Below are positions 1-11,319 of a DNA stretch of 64,000 nt, in pieces. The notes beneath the pieces are model-generated. The model made no database searches, was not told where the DNA came from, and saw nothing but the letters and a program-made list of their open reading frames with translations. Position 1 is the first letter of the stretch; every line of letters begins with the position of its first letter. Origin of the DNA: Microglena sp. YARC (taxonomy: Eukaryota; Chlorophyta; Chlorophyceae; Chlamydomonadales; Chlamydomonadaceae). A program made the translations under genes and the position numbers. The stretch spans positions 37,718,816 through 37,782,815 of the forward strand of contig CM039463.1 in the NCBI GenBank assembly GCA_022414725.1, given 5' to 3'.

Positions 1-880
1 AGTAGGGTCTGAGCAGCCTGCTGTGGGTGGGGCGGCGTGCAGTGGTGGCGCGGGACGCGCTCTGCGGGCTCGTGTGCTATGGCGCGACAGTAACATGATG
101 GATAAACTTGGAAGGTCTCCGAGGGGTGCAGGTGCTCTTGCGTTGTTGTGGGCCTGGGCTGTCGAGGTGCTGGTTGGAGGTGGCGTGGTACCGAGTGTTT
201 GGTGTGGCGATGAGGGCGCTGTAAGGCGTTGGGCTGCGCGATATGAAATAGAAGGGGTCTCACTATGCGCGGGTGTGTGGATGTTGTGTGAGCTGCTTGG
301 AACGTACGTAGCGATCTTGGGAGTGGCCGGAGCAGGTACTCGGGTACGGTAGCGTGCAAGTCAGGTGGTTGCAGTTCCTGATGCGAGGAACACTGCTGAG
401 TGGAGTGAGATCCTTGGAGGTAAAATTTCAGGTGTGTGCATTGCAGTCGTATGCTTTGTTCTGAGCATGTTATCTCGGAGGAAAGGCGGGGACAGTAACG
501 ATCGAAGAAAAGTGCGTTTCCACAGGCAGCACTGAAGAACAAGGGCGTTCGTAAAAAAGTGCTTCGAAATCAAAGGGAAGATCGACACGCGGATAATGGG
601 ATTGCGGATCCGACATGAATGATGGTGCCACTCCACGGACTCACGCAAGTGAAGCAGGAATAAGATTGCCACCAACACAAACGCAAGCGGCGGAGCCCCT
701 TTCACCTCTTCCCCCCAGCGGAGCGACGGGGGCGGACCGGAGCGGAGCCCCCCACGGGAAGTCCGCAAGGAACGAGCGAGTGGGCGACCGGAGGGAGCCC
801 CCAGCCACGCGGAGTCCACGAAGGAACGAGCGGGGGCGACCGGAGGGGAACCCACAGTTCAACATCGCATGAGAGACCCA
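1..880. other. GC-rich stretch without a recognisable gene
   Basis: No reading frame here resembles a known protein. The open frames at 23-352 (plus) and 361-855 (minus) have the composition expected from GC-rich DNA and show no domain motif. Positions about 735-855 hold two degenerate copies of a segment with the words GAACGAGCG and GCGACCGGAGGG, a local duplication like those in GC-rich dispersed repeats. I see nothing supportable in 880-1781. Confidence 0.4.
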
Positions 881-1781
881 CTACTGGATTGATTGATTCC
901 TTTCGAGTCATTCACATCATCCACTCTCATTCAAGGCGGATCCTGTCGAGTCACACGGCGACCACTCTTCGTCAAGGCGGATCATGTCGACCACCTCTCA
1001 CTGTGCGTCAGGTCCTCCTAAGAATATGCATGTCCAATCAGACGTCTGCTTGACATATTAAGGCAGAGAGAGGGCGTGTGCCGCTGCCGTTGCGTGTGCA
1101 GTGCACACACTGAGAAACTCGACAAAGCTATTGGTTTTATGAAGGGAGATGCAGTGCAGGCAGCTGAAGTGCATCGGGAGTTAAAACACTACTCTATGTG
1201 TTTGTGTGCAGTGAAAATTCATCGACAACATCGGTGCTGAGTTGCAGCTAGCGTTTACTTGAGACGCTTTTCAACCCACTCTTGTATGAAAGCTGAACCT
1301 TGGATCTCAACTCGGACAAGGGAATTCGCAAAGAATAGCCACTTTCCTCAAACTTATGCAAACAATGTGTACATGTGTACACAATCGACCGTGGGTCCTA
1401 ATGTACATTGAGACCCGTATCTAGACCATTCCCATATGTATTGACACATCGACAAAAACTTTTACCGATCCATAGTTGCCCATCTTACCTGGAGAGTGAA
1501 GCATTGATGCGTAAAGGGGGTAAGGGCAAAGTGGAGTAGTCATGGAGTGCTTCAAAACACCAGGCGTTAGTACAATAGTTGTCTTCCCACGGTGAGCGCA
1601 AAACGTAAACGGACATTATAAGGTAACTCTATTATGATCAAAGACAAGGTAGAATAACAAACCTATTTTCTTGATGACGTGGTACTTGATACAATTACCT
1701 GTCATATTTGGTGGGGTGAACCTGCCGTTATAAACAGCCACCCACTGTATTTGTCTCCGAATAAAAATTCTTCCGACCAGT

Positions 1782-2781
1782 NNNNNNNNNNNNNNNNNNN
1801 NNNNNNNNNNNNNNNNNNNNNNNNNNNNNNNNNNNNNNNNNNNNNNNNNNNNNNNNNNNNNNNNNNNNNNNNNNNNNNNNNNNNNNNNNNNNNNNNNNNN
1901 NNNNNNNNNNNNNNNNNNNNNNNNNNNNNNNNNNNNNNNNNNNNNNNNNNNNNNNNNNNNNNNNNNNNNNNNNNNNNNNNNNNNNNNNNNNNNNNNNNNN
2001 NNNNNNNNNNNNNNNNNNNNNNNNNNNNNNNNNNNNNNNNNNNNNNNNNNNNNNNNNNNNNNNNNNNNNNNNNNNNNNNNNNNNNNNNNNNNNNNNNNNN
2101 NNNNNNNNNNNNNNNNNNNNNNNNNNNNNNNNNNNNNNNNNNNNNNNNNNNNNNNNNNNNNNNNNNNNNNNNNNNNNNNNNNNNNNNNNNNNNNNNNNNN
2201 NNNNNNNNNNNNNNNNNNNNNNNNNNNNNNNNNNNNNNNNNNNNNNNNNNNNNNNNNNNNNNNNNNNNNNNNNNNNNNNNNNNNNNNNNNNNNNNNNNNN
2301 NNNNNNNNNNNNNNNNNNNNNNNNNNNNNNNNNNNNNNNNNNNNNNNNNNNNNNNNNNNNNNNNNNNNNNNNNNNNNNNNNNNNNNNNNNNNNNNNNNNN
2401 NNNNNNNNNNNNNNNNNNNNNNNNNNNNNNNNNNNNNNNNNNNNNNNNNNNNNNNNNNNNNNNNNNNNNNNNNNNNNNNNNNNNNNNNNNNNNNNNNNNN
2501 NNNNNNNNNNNNNNNNNNNNNNNNNNNNNNNNNNNNNNNNNNNNNNNNNNNNNNNNNNNNNNNNNNNNNNNNNNNNNNNNNNNNNNNNNNNNNNNNNNNN
2601 NNNNNNNNNNNNNNNNNNNNNNNNNNNNNNNNNNNNNNNNNNNNNNNNNNNNNNNNNNNNNNNNNNNNNNNNNNNNNNNNNNNNNNNNNNNNNNNNNNNN
2701 NNNNNNNNNNNNNNNNNNNNNNNNNNNNNNNNNNNNNNNNNNNNNNNNNNNNNNNNNNNNNNNNNNNNNNNNNNNNNNNNN
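1782..2781. other. Assembly gap of 1,000 N
   Basis: An uninterrupted run of exactly 1,000 N, a conventional placeholder length, so the true distance is unknown. Open frames that cross it are artefacts. The right flank starts inside a degenerate repeat (2782-3115), which suggests that the assembly broke in repetitive DNA. Confidence 0.99.
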
Positions 2782-3115
2782 CGTTGGTGGCAGGCTGGGC
2801 GAAGGCCAAGCCATCGAATAGACGTGCTTTAGCCAGCCTGGCAACCAGCATCGATAGACTGCTTTGCGAGCTTGTACAGCCAGCCATCGCGGGTATACTG
2901 CTGTTGGCCAGCCTGGCAACAGCCTCGCTATATGCTTTGACCATCCTGAAGCCAAGCCATCGCTTGACTGCTTTGCCAGCTGACAGCCAGCCATACTATA
3001 GCTGCCTGCCAGATGTCTGGCAAACCAAGCCATCGCTATTACTGCTTTGGCCAGGCCTGGCAACCAAGGCATCGATAGACTGCTTTGCCAGCCTAGCAGC
3101 CTGCATTCACTTCAC
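2782..3115. repeat. Degenerate ~45-bp tandem repeat beside the gap
   Basis: About seven diverged units share the words GCCAGCCTGGCAACCA, AAGCCATCG and GACTGCTTTGCCAG. The array is cut by the gap on its left and ends near 3115. The plus-strand open frame through it is a by-product of the repeat. Confidence 0.7.
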
Positions 3116-3266
3116 TTAGTTCGATAGGTAGTTATCGAGTCTTTACAGCCATGAGGTTGTGTTAGGGATGGGTGGGTTGAGTGGGTGGAAGAGGCCTACA
3201 TCCTTAGGCTGTGTCTGGACTTGCCACGACTAGCACCAGTTGATGCATGTGCTGCAGGACATATGA

Positions 3267-3470
3267 TAGGGAATGGCAAATCATAGTGATGTGAACAAAG
3301 ACGAGTATAATCATATGATATCATACAAAAATTCATTATGATTTAATATCATACGATATGACTGCCCAGGCCAAAGGTACCTAGTCAAGAAACCGGCCGG
3401 TCATCAATGATATCATATGATGACATGGATATCATATGATAATCATATGATATCATATTCCGATCCCTAC
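3267..3470 (-). mobile_element. MITE of the ATCATATGAT family
   Basis: The copy starts TAGGGAATGGC and ends TTCCGATCCCTA, so its ends are inverted repeats. The interior is rich in ATCATATGAT palindromes. Other copies lie at 12161-12300, 28430-28603, about 28655-28786 and 43209-43345. There is no coding capacity; it is a short non-autonomous DNA transposon. Confidence 0.7.
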
Positions 3471-3479
3471 ATATATACG

Positions 3480-3794
3480 CAGTGATGCAGGCGCCAGTTA
3501 GTCTTAACAGCAGCAGTGTTACTAGTGCTGTAGGTCTGAGTCTTTTAATGCACCAAAGGTACGTATGTGTAGGCTTAGTAGTGCTTAAGGCAGCAGTGGT
3601 TGTATGCTGTAGGCTCTAGTAGTGCTTAGGCTAGCAGTGGTACGTAGTGCTGAACACTAGCACAGTTGCATTGTAGTGCTGCAAGGTACAAATATAGGTC
3701 AGTACTGTAGATGCCGTTCTGTTAAAACGTCTGGTACTTGAGACACCAGTAGTGGTCACCAGAGGTATACAGTGCTGTATGCTTTAGTAGTATG
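3480..3794. repeat. Degenerate GTAGTGCT-rich repeat
   Basis: Irregular 20-45-bp repetition of TAGTGCT, GCAGTGGT and GCTGTAGG. The same words continue after the SINE at 4013-4060 (TAGTGCTATA), so the SINE at 3805-4012 interrupts this tract. Confidence 0.55.
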
Positions 3795-3804
3795 TAGTGC
3801 TATA

Positions 3805-4012
3805 ACCAATCCCGTTTTGACGAACGGCTTAAGGGTAGAGCTCGTTGAAATGATAAAGGTGCGGGGTTCGAATCCCTTCGGGTGCGCTTTAGAGTTCGCG
3901 GTCACTGTCAACTGCCATGGGAGCTTTGTCCAGTTTAAGTACCAGCTTGTTCCCTACCGCCGTAAGACGGGGCTCCCTTAAAACCACGCCCAACCAGGCG
4001 TTATCATTACTA
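3805..4012 (+). mobile_element. tRNA-derived SINE, copy 1
   Basis: The 5' part is tRNA-like: an A-box-like segment (TTAAGGGTAGAGC) at about 3828 and a B box (GGGGTTCGAATCCC) at about 3864. After it comes a non-tRNA body and the 3' end CCAGGCGTTATCATTAC. The same body and tail occur at 44492-44701 (plus) and 28797-29011 (minus). It is flanked by a 10-bp target-site duplication TAGTGCTATA at 3795-3804 and 4013-4022. A TSD of this length fits LINE-driven insertion. There is no poly-A tail. Confidence 0.85.
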
Positions 4013-4069
4013 TAGTGCTATATCATCACTGTGGTGCTATATAATTACTGTAGTGCTATAGGCAGATGT

Positions 4070-4530
4070 GGTACAAATGATATCTAACACTTCTGTAGGA
4101 GATCAAAGCTGAGTGGTTGAGGCTTGGGTTGAAACACCCAGACTTTAGCTAGTGGGGGGGCAGCACTTAGACAGTGGGGTCAACATTATAACCAGTTGCG
4201 GTATATCACCAGCTTTGAGCTGAAGGGTTGCACGGCGTTGGGTTGTTGAACACCAGGTTTTAGCTAGTGGAATGGCTTAACATCAGGCGTGGAGTTCAAT
4301 GGTATAACCAATTGTGGGATTATCACCAGCTTTGAGATGACGGACGGTTGAGGCGTGGGTTGTGACACCAGGCTTTAAGCTAGTGGATGGCTACACTCAG
4401 GCAGTGGAGTCATATGGGTTTATAACCAGTTGTTGGGATATCACCAGCTTTGAGATTGAAGGGTTGAGGCGTGGGTTGTGACGCCAGACTAGGCTTTGTA
4501 GCTTGGCTGGGCAGCAATCAGCTGCAGGTC
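4070..4530. repeat. ~120-bp tandem repeat, about four units
   Basis: Units share ATCACCAGCTTTGAG, GGCGTGGGTTGTGACACCAG, TTTAGCTAGTGG and TATAACCAGTTG. Identity between units is moderate. No reading frame is conserved through them. A G-rich tract follows at 4590-4680. Confidence 0.7.
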
Positions 4531-4814
4531 AAAGGGTTAAGCACAGTTCGCAAAATACGCTGTCTAATGCATCCTCCTAGCAAGTAAACAGGGGGTTGGG
4601 TGGGTGGGTGTGGGGGAGAGGGGGGGTGGGGGTGAGGGGTGTGGTGGGAGTGAGGGGTGGGATTGTGAGACTTCGTGGGTGGGAGGAAAGTGGCGATGGA
4701 AAACTGTTGAAGGGGCCTATTCCATATTGAGTGGCTGCTCACTGACTGCAGGCGGAATAAAACATGGTTAGTGTACACTACTGCACACACTCTTTGCAGT
4801 ATTGTTTACTCAAA

Positions 4815-5980
4815 CAACAAAATGTGCTTGGTATAGTTCAACCCAATCAAATTCAGGGTGACCAGCCACGTCCTGCTTGCCCTCATGCCGCGTGTAGTCC
4901 ACAACCCCCCCCCCCCCACCCCGCAACGATCTCAAACACACACACACACAGTCGAGGGGCAGATGAGTGCTAGGCTGTCAGAGGCGAGACGGCAAACACG
5001 CAATATGATCCTCTTAATCCTCTGATATCCAACTAGGTACCTAGACATTTGTAACCAAAAGCCATTTTACCAACATTTCCTTGGAGTAAACAAATGTGCT
5101 TGGTATAGTCTCACTTCACCATCAAGTTGAGGGTGTCCAGCCCACTTCCATGCTTGCCCTCAGCGCCTTTGTAGTCCACGAGCCCCCCCCTCTACCTCAC
5201 ACTCTGAATCTCTCCCCCCAGCCCCCAACACAACAAGATACTCAAGGTTCCCGTTACAATGTGGCACCACATCCACCGAGCGGTAGCACCAACATCCACG
5301 CCCCTCCTATAGCCCATACTCTAAGTGTCACCTTCTATCCATCAGCACTTCGGAGGAACGTAACTTTAGGAGTCTGGTTCGTCCCCATCATCAGGTTCAC
5401 GTAGCGACACGCAGTCTTAAACGTCTCTCATTGCCATCGCTCAACACGTTCAGCCCCTGTAGACCAGTGTAGGGATCCACCAGCACGTAGCCATATCATT
5501 CGCCATTGCTTGCCCCACACACCCACACAGGGCCGTGTAGTCCACAGGCCTACCCCCCCCCCACAACCACACACCGCTTACACAGCACCAAACCATGCCA
5601 GGGTCTAATCCCATTCAAGGTATCCTATCTCAGTCAATCCCAAGCGGCACCTATAGGAGTCAAAATGGTGCTTGGTACGCTCACTCCATCATGTTCAAGG
5701 TGACCACCCCAACGTCCAAGGTCGCTTGGGCTTGCCTCATGCGCCAGTGCCTGAAGTCCACGAGCCTACCCCCCCCCCTACACACACTCCACACACACAG
5801 CACCATACACCCACGGCCCTCTAAATCCCATTCCAAGGTTACCAATGTATCTATCCATCAGCACCATTGGAGTCGCAAATGTGCTTGGTAGAGTGTCTCA
5901 CCCATTCATAAGTTTACACGGGTGACCTGCACCCAACGTCCATGGCTTGCCACGGGCACTGTAACAACCCCCCCTGGATT
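4815..5980. repeat. Five-copy segment repeat separated by C-rich tracts
   Basis: An 80-100-bp segment beginning TGTGCTTGGTA and ending GTAGTCCACGAGCC or a variant recurs at about 4822, 5092, 5665 and 5877, with a partial copy at about 5500. Runs of C and CACACA separate the copies. On the minus strand the 4822 copy is open (VVDYTRHEGK...WVELYQAHF); the other copies are open in other frames. This resembles the exon-edge arrays elsewhere in the window, but I cannot identify the parent exon. Confidence 0.6.
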
Positions 5981-5999
5981 CACAAAGCTCAACACCCGT

Positions 6000-8900
6000 T
6001 AGGAACAGCCCGGAAGATCCCATCGACTGCTGTCTCGATGTCCATTGCTATGCCGCTTGGTCTGGAAATAGGGTTTTGCGGAAAGGGGTTTGGGAGGGGG
6101 TTAGAGTGGTTCGAAAGGGTTACAAAAGGGGTTCGAAACGGTCTCAGTCTGTTATAGGTTAATTTCAACAGCCAGGTAGATCTACCATCGAGCTGCTGCC
6201 TGATGTCTCATTGAACTGCTTGGGCCTGAAAAATATTTGAAAGGGTTGTGGAACCGGTCTCAATTTTGCTCTTAGATAGCCAGACCGAAACGAACTGACC
6301 AGAGCACCTGTCTGTTTCGACCTCTCTGCCCCACTCTCAATATTCAGTTCTACTTGGTTGAAATGGGATTGGAAAGGGGTTGGCACAGGGTTTAAGACTG
6401 GTTTGAAAAGGATTAAAAAGGGTTTGAAACCGGTCTCAACCCGTTAGGAACAGCCCTGAAGATCCCATCGACTGCTGTCTAGATGTCCGTTGCTGCTTGG
6501 CCTGGAAAGGGTTTGAAAAGGGTTTGAGAGGGTTAGATAAGATTTAGAACCGGTCTCAGTCATTTTGGAACAGCCAGGAAGATTGCATATACTGCTGTCT
6601 GGATGTCCACTGCTGCTTGGTTAAAAAGGCCTTGGTAAGGGTTTGAAAGGGGCTTAGGGGGACTGGAAAGGATTTGAAACCGGTCTCGGTCTGTTAGGAA
6701 CAGCCAGGAAGCTTCCATATACTGCTGTCTGGATGTCCACTGCTGCTTGGTTAAAAAAGGTCTTCAAAAGGTCTTGGAAAGGGTTTGAGAATGGTTTGGG
6801 AGGGGTTTGAGAGGGTTTTAAGCTTTTTGAAACCGGTCTCGGTCTGTTAGGAATAGCCAGGAAGATTCCATATACTGCTGTCTCCATGCCCATTGCTGCT
6901 TGGCCTGAAAAGGGGTTTGAAAGGGGTTTGAGAGGGCTAGAAAGGGTTTGAAAGCGGTCTCAGTACATTTGGAACAGCCAGGAAGATCTATCCCATCGAC
7001 AGCCGTCTAGATGTCCATTGCTGCTTGACTGAAATGGGCTTGGAAAGGGTTGGGAAAGGGGTTTGAAAAGGGTCTGAGAGGGTTAGGAAGGATTCGGAAC
7101 CGGTCTCAGTCAGTTTGGAACAGCCTGGAACATCCCATTGACTGCTGTCTTAATGTCAATTGCTGCTTGGTTAAAAAAGATTGGGAAAGGGTTTGGGAGG
7201 GGTTTGAGAGGGCTAGAAGAGTTTGAGAGCGGTCTCAGTCCGTTTGGAACAGCCTGGAACATCCCATTGACTGCTGTCTCGATGTCCAATGCTGCTTGAT
7301 AAAAATGGGCTTGGAAAGGGTTGGGAAAGGGGTTTGAAAGCGGTCTCAGTCCGTTTGGAACAGCATGGAACATTCCATTGACTGCTATCTAGATGTCCAT
7401 TGCTGCTTGGCCAGGAAAGATTTGAAAGGGGTTAGAAAGGATTTGTAAGGGTTTGGATCCGTTCTCTACAACAAGGGAAGTTGCAACAACAACAAACAAC
7501 AAGGCAAGGCAGAAAGGTGCAACAACAACAACAACAGCAGCAAGACGTTATCTCTTTGGAGCAGCCTGGATGGTCCCACCGACTGCTGTCTTGATGTCCA
7601 ATGCTGCTTGGTTGAAATGGGATTGGAAAGGGTTTGAAAGGGGTAAGACAGGATTTGGAACCTGTCTTGGCCCGTTAGGAATAGCCAGGAAGATCACATC
7701 TACTGCTGCCTCGATGCCTATTGCTGCTTTGTTGAAAAGGGTAGGGAAAGGGTTTGGAAGCGTTTTGAGAGGGCTAGATAGAGTTTGAAAGCGGTCTCAG
7801 TCCGTTTGGAACAGCCTGGAACATCCCATCGACTGCTGTCTAAATGTCCATTGCTGCTTAGTTGAAAATGGCTTGGAAAGGGTTGGGAAAGGGGGGTTGG
7901 GAGGTTTTAAAAAGAGTTTTGAAAAAGGATTTTGGAACCCAGGTCTCAGTCAATTAAGAACAGCCAGGAAGATTCCATCTACTGCTGTCTCAATGTCCAT
8001 TGCTGCTTGGTTGAAATGGGCTTTGAAAGAGTTGGGAAAGGGGTTTGAGAGGGCTAGAAAGGGTTTGACAGCGGTCTCTGTCCGTTTGGAACAGCCTGTA
8101 ACATCCCATCGACTGTTGTCTAGATGCCCCTTGCTGCTTGGTTAAAAAGGGTTGGTAAAGGGATTAGAAAGGGTTTGAGAGGGTTTGAAAGGATTTAAAA
8201 CCGGTCTCAATCCCTAACGAACAGCCCGGATGATCCCATCAACTGCTGCATCGATGTCCATTGCTGTTTGGCCTGGATAGGGTTGAGAACAGGGTACTTC
8301 AGATGGCCAAATTGGCCAGCGCTTTAGCGCACTTGAATACCAAAAAACTGCGCTATGTAGTGCAAAAAGCGCAAAAATTGCTTGCTGCGCCCACAGGGGG
8401 TTGCAAAAAACTGCGCTTAAAGCGCCGAGGAGGTCAAAAAGTCAGCGCACAAGCGAGCGCTTTGAATTACCCTGGTTGAGAAAGGGTTTGAAAGGGGTTT
8501 GAGAGGGTTAGAAAGGGGTTGAATCTGGTCTCAATCCCTTAGAAACAGCCCGGAAGATAATATCTACCTCTGTCTCAATGTCCAATGCTGCTTGGTTGAA
8601 ATGGGATTGGAAAGGGTTGGGAACGGGTTTGAAAGGGATTTGAAAGGGCTTGAAAGGGTCTAAAAAGGGGTTGAAACCAGTATCAATCCCTTAGGAACAG
8701 CCCAGACGATGATATCTACCTCTGTCTCAATGTCCAATGCTGCTTGGTTGAAATGGGATAAGAAAGGGTTTGAAAGGGGTAAGAGAGGATTTGGAACCTG
8801 CCTTGGCCCGTTAGGAATAGCCAGGAAGATCACATCTACTGCTGTCTCGATGCCTATTGCTGCTTGGTTAAAAAAGTTATTGGAAAGTTCTTGGAAAGGG

Positions 8901-10100
8901 TTAGAAAATGTTTTAGGAGGGGGTTGTAAGAAGATTGAGGTGGTTTTTGAAAGGTTTTGAAACTGGTCTCGGTCCCCTGTTAGGTAATAACCAGGAAGAT
9001 CACATCTACTGCTGTCTCCATGCCCACTGCTGCTTGGTTAAAAGGGGTTGGGAGAGGGATTAGACAGGGTTTGAGAGGATTTGAAAGGATTTGAAACCGG
9101 TCTCAATTCGTTAGGAACAGCCCGGATGATCCCATCAAGTGCTGCATCGATGGCCATTGCTGTTCAGCCTGGATAGGGTTTAGAAAGGGTTTGAAAGGGG
9201 TTCGAGAGGATTTGGAACCTGTCTTGGCCCCTTAGGAATAGCCAGAAAGATCACATCTACTGCTGTCTCGATGCCCACTGCTGCTTGGTTAAAAAGGGTT
9301 GGGAAAGGGATTAGACAGGGTTTGAAAGGATTTGAAACCGGTCTCAATCCTTTAGAACCAGCCCGGGTGATCCCATCAACTGCTGCATCGATGTCCATTG
9401 CTGTTTGGCCTGGATAGGGTTGAGAAAGGTTTTCGAGGGGGGTTATGAAGGGGTTCGAGAGGGTTGGGAAGAGGGGTTTCGAGAGGGTTGAGAAGAGAGG
9501 TTTCGAGAGGGTTGAGAAAGGGGTTTGAGAGGGTTAGAAAGAGGTTGAATCTGGTCTCAATCCCTTAGAAACAGCCCGGAAGATAATATCTACCTCAATG
9601 TCCAATGCTGCTTGGTTGAAATAGGATTGGAAAGGGTTGGGGACGGGTTTGAAAGGGTATGAAAGGGCTTGAAAGATTCTAAAAAAAGGTTTTGAAACCG
9701 GTCTCAATCCCTTAGGAACAACCCGGAAGATAATATCTACCTATGTCTCAATGTCCAATGCTGCTTGGTTGAAATGGGATTGGAAAGGGTTGCGAAAGGT
9801 GTTTGGGAGGGGTCTGACAGGGTTTGAAAGGGTTACCAAAAAGGTTGAAACAGGTCTCAGTCAGGAAGGAACAGACAAGAAGATTCCATCTACTGCTGTC
9901 TCAATTTTCGCAATGGCTATTGGTTGAAAAGGCTTGGAAAGGGTTTGGAGAGGATTTGGGAGGGGTTTGAAGGGGGTTGAAAGGGTTTGAAACAGGTTTG
10001 GAGCGGGTTTGAAAGGGTTTGAAACCAGTCTCCGTCTGTTAGGAACAGCCAGGGAGATCATATCTACTGCTGTCTCGATGGCCAATGCTACTTGCTTAAA
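6000..10100 (-). repeat. 4-kb array of ~26 units carrying AMDIETAVDGIF
   Basis: Units of about 120-170 bp alternate a conserved ~60-bp core (GATGTCCATTGCTGCTTGG and GACTGCTGTCT on the plus strand) with GGGTTTGAAAGG filler. On the minus strand, read 5' to 3', each unit is a pyrimidine-rich tract, AACCAAGCAG, then a coding-like stretch AMDIETAVDGIFxAVPN in frame. This is an acceptor-like edge plus exon start, repeated about 26 times. The reading phase after the AG (two nucleotides before ATG) matches the one-nucleotide overhang of the candidate exon at 10121-10203, so it may be an intron array of the gene above it. The last unit (about 6005-6060) reads AMDIETAVDGIFRAVPNG. An hAT-like MITE interrupts the array at 8290-8474. 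Confidence 0.7.
8290..8474. mobile_element. hAT-like MITE, copy 1 (TSD GTTGAGAA)
   Basis: A 185-bp element with terminal inverted repeats CAGGGTA and TACCCTG, flanked by a perfect 8-bp duplication GTTGAGAA (8282-8289 and 8475-8482). The interior is rich in AGCGC and TTGCGC words shared with the copies at 17446, 34334 and 34863. The CAGGG terminus and 8-bp TSD are hallmarks of the hAT superfamily. It encodes nothing and must have been moved by a transposase made elsewhere. Confidence 0.9.
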
Positions 10101-10120
10101 AAGGTCTGGTTTGCACCTAC

Positions 10121-10203
10121 CTGATTTCCTGCGCTTGCGGCCATCAACTCCACCAACTCTATCGCCTGCACCCCTTCTACCTGTCTTGGCTTCTCGTGGT
10201 GTC
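10121..10203 (-). CDS. Candidate basic exon (GRKRRKS), possibly of the B3 gene
   Basis: On the minus strand a pyrimidine-rich tract ends TGCAG at 10204-10206. An 83-nt open stretch follows and ends at a strong donor CAG/GTAGGT (GT at 10120-10119). Read with one nucleotide carried in and one carried out, it encodes a Gly/Arg/Lys-rich segment ending VDGRKRRKS, which looks like a nuclear localisation signal. Its exit phase fits the AMDIETAVDGIF units downstream. A link to the B3 gene at 13.1-19.1 kb is inferred only from strand, order and the nuclear-protein character; at least one joining exon is missing. The plus strand here is also open, so this is a candidate. Confidence 0.45.
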
Positions 10204-10274
10204 CTGCACCAGGAGGCAGAACGGAAGTTCAGATACTATGTACATGTGTGTATGTTTGTGTGTATGTATGTATG

Positions 10275-10440
10275 TTACAGTCCAGGGGTAGGCCAAGTAG
10301 GCTAAACGGACTTGCCCAACCGTGATAAGAAGGGCTTCAACAAAAAATCACTGATGGACTGACCCCCAAACAATCGTTTTACCGCTGAGGGCTCTGAGCT
10401 CGTGCTACAGTGATAATGTAATTGCATTTTACATGATCTC
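10275..10440. repeat. Dispersed repeat with TATG tail, copy 1
   Basis: This copy starts at TTACAGTCCAGGGGTAGGCC and ends near CTCGTGCTACAGTGATAAT. A short TATG microsatellite abuts its left end. The same unit occurs at 33845-34010 and twice at 39991-40210 (plus), at about 28030-28175 and 47225-47355 (minus), with fragments near 20480 and 25550. The (CATA)n side is always the same end, as in a retroposon that ends in a simple-repeat tail. Confidence 0.7.
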
Positions 10441-10485
10441 AGCCCCCTTGTTCTGACTTGCATCCTGCATGTATCCTGCAGATTG

Positions 10486-10936
10486 ACAACCAGATGCAGG
10501 TGCAGAAGAGAACCAGGAGACGGTACCCAAGTGGTTGTGGTTGTTGCTGTTGTTGCAGTTGTTGTTTTTATTGCTGCCGCTGCTGCTGCTGATGATGATG
10601 CTGCTGCTGATAATTATGATGTTGTTGTCGCTGCTGCTGCTGATGATGATAATGATGGTGTTGTCGCTGCTTCTTGCCCCCTAAACATCTACCTTCTTGT
10701 TCTCACACCTGTTGTCTTATCACCCCTCCCACCAGATGCAGGTGCAGAAGAGAACCAGGAGAGGAGACGGAACCCAAGGTTGGACCCAAGTGGTTGTTGC
10801 TGCTGCTGCCACTGCTGCTGCTGCCACTGCTGCTGCCGCCACTGCTGCTGCCGCTGCTGCCGCTGCTGCCACTGCTGCTGCCGCTGCTGCCACTGCTGCT
10901 GCCGCTGCTGCCACTGCTGCTGCCGCTGCTGCCGCT

Positions 10937-10967
<31 letters not shown>

Positions 10968-11310
10968 ATGTTGTTGTCGCTGCTGCTTGCCCCCAGAACA
11001 TCTACATTCTTGTACTCACACCTATTGTCTCTATTCACCCTCCCACCAGAATGCAGGTGCAGAAGAGAACCAGGAGACAGAACCCAAGGCCCCACCCCTA
11101 CCCACCAGCAGGGCCGGGAGATCCAGCTGGACCCAGATCTCAACATGGTCAACAGGACCCTGGGGTACCCTTTACTCCATCGTGCCCCCCCCACCCCCCC
11201 CCACCCCCACCCCCACACAAACACCACACCATCCCACCCGCACCCTCTTCCTCCCAACCCCAGAACCAGGAGATGGAACTCAAGGTTTGACCAAAGTACA
11301 AAATGTAAGT
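10486..11310. repeat. Four-copy segment plus GCT/CCGCTG trinucleotide array
   Basis: A 45-60-bp segment (CAGGTGCAGAAGAGAACCAG) occurs at about 10495, 10738, 11053 and, shortened, 11264. Three copies are preceded by a plus-strand polypyrimidine tract and CAG; the last is followed by the donor-like GTAAGT at 11305. Between copies lie CTG/CCG triplets (10796-10975, translating as poly-Ala, Leu or Cys depending on frame) and a C-rich tract. It may be another exon-edge array, on the plus strand or antisense. I cannot assign a protein, so no gene is called. Confidence 0.5.
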
Positions 11311-11319
11311 ATGTCCCTT

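Noticed and set aside
1616..3072. Open frames of up to 456 codons around 1.6-3.1 kb
   Set aside because: They run through 1,000 N.
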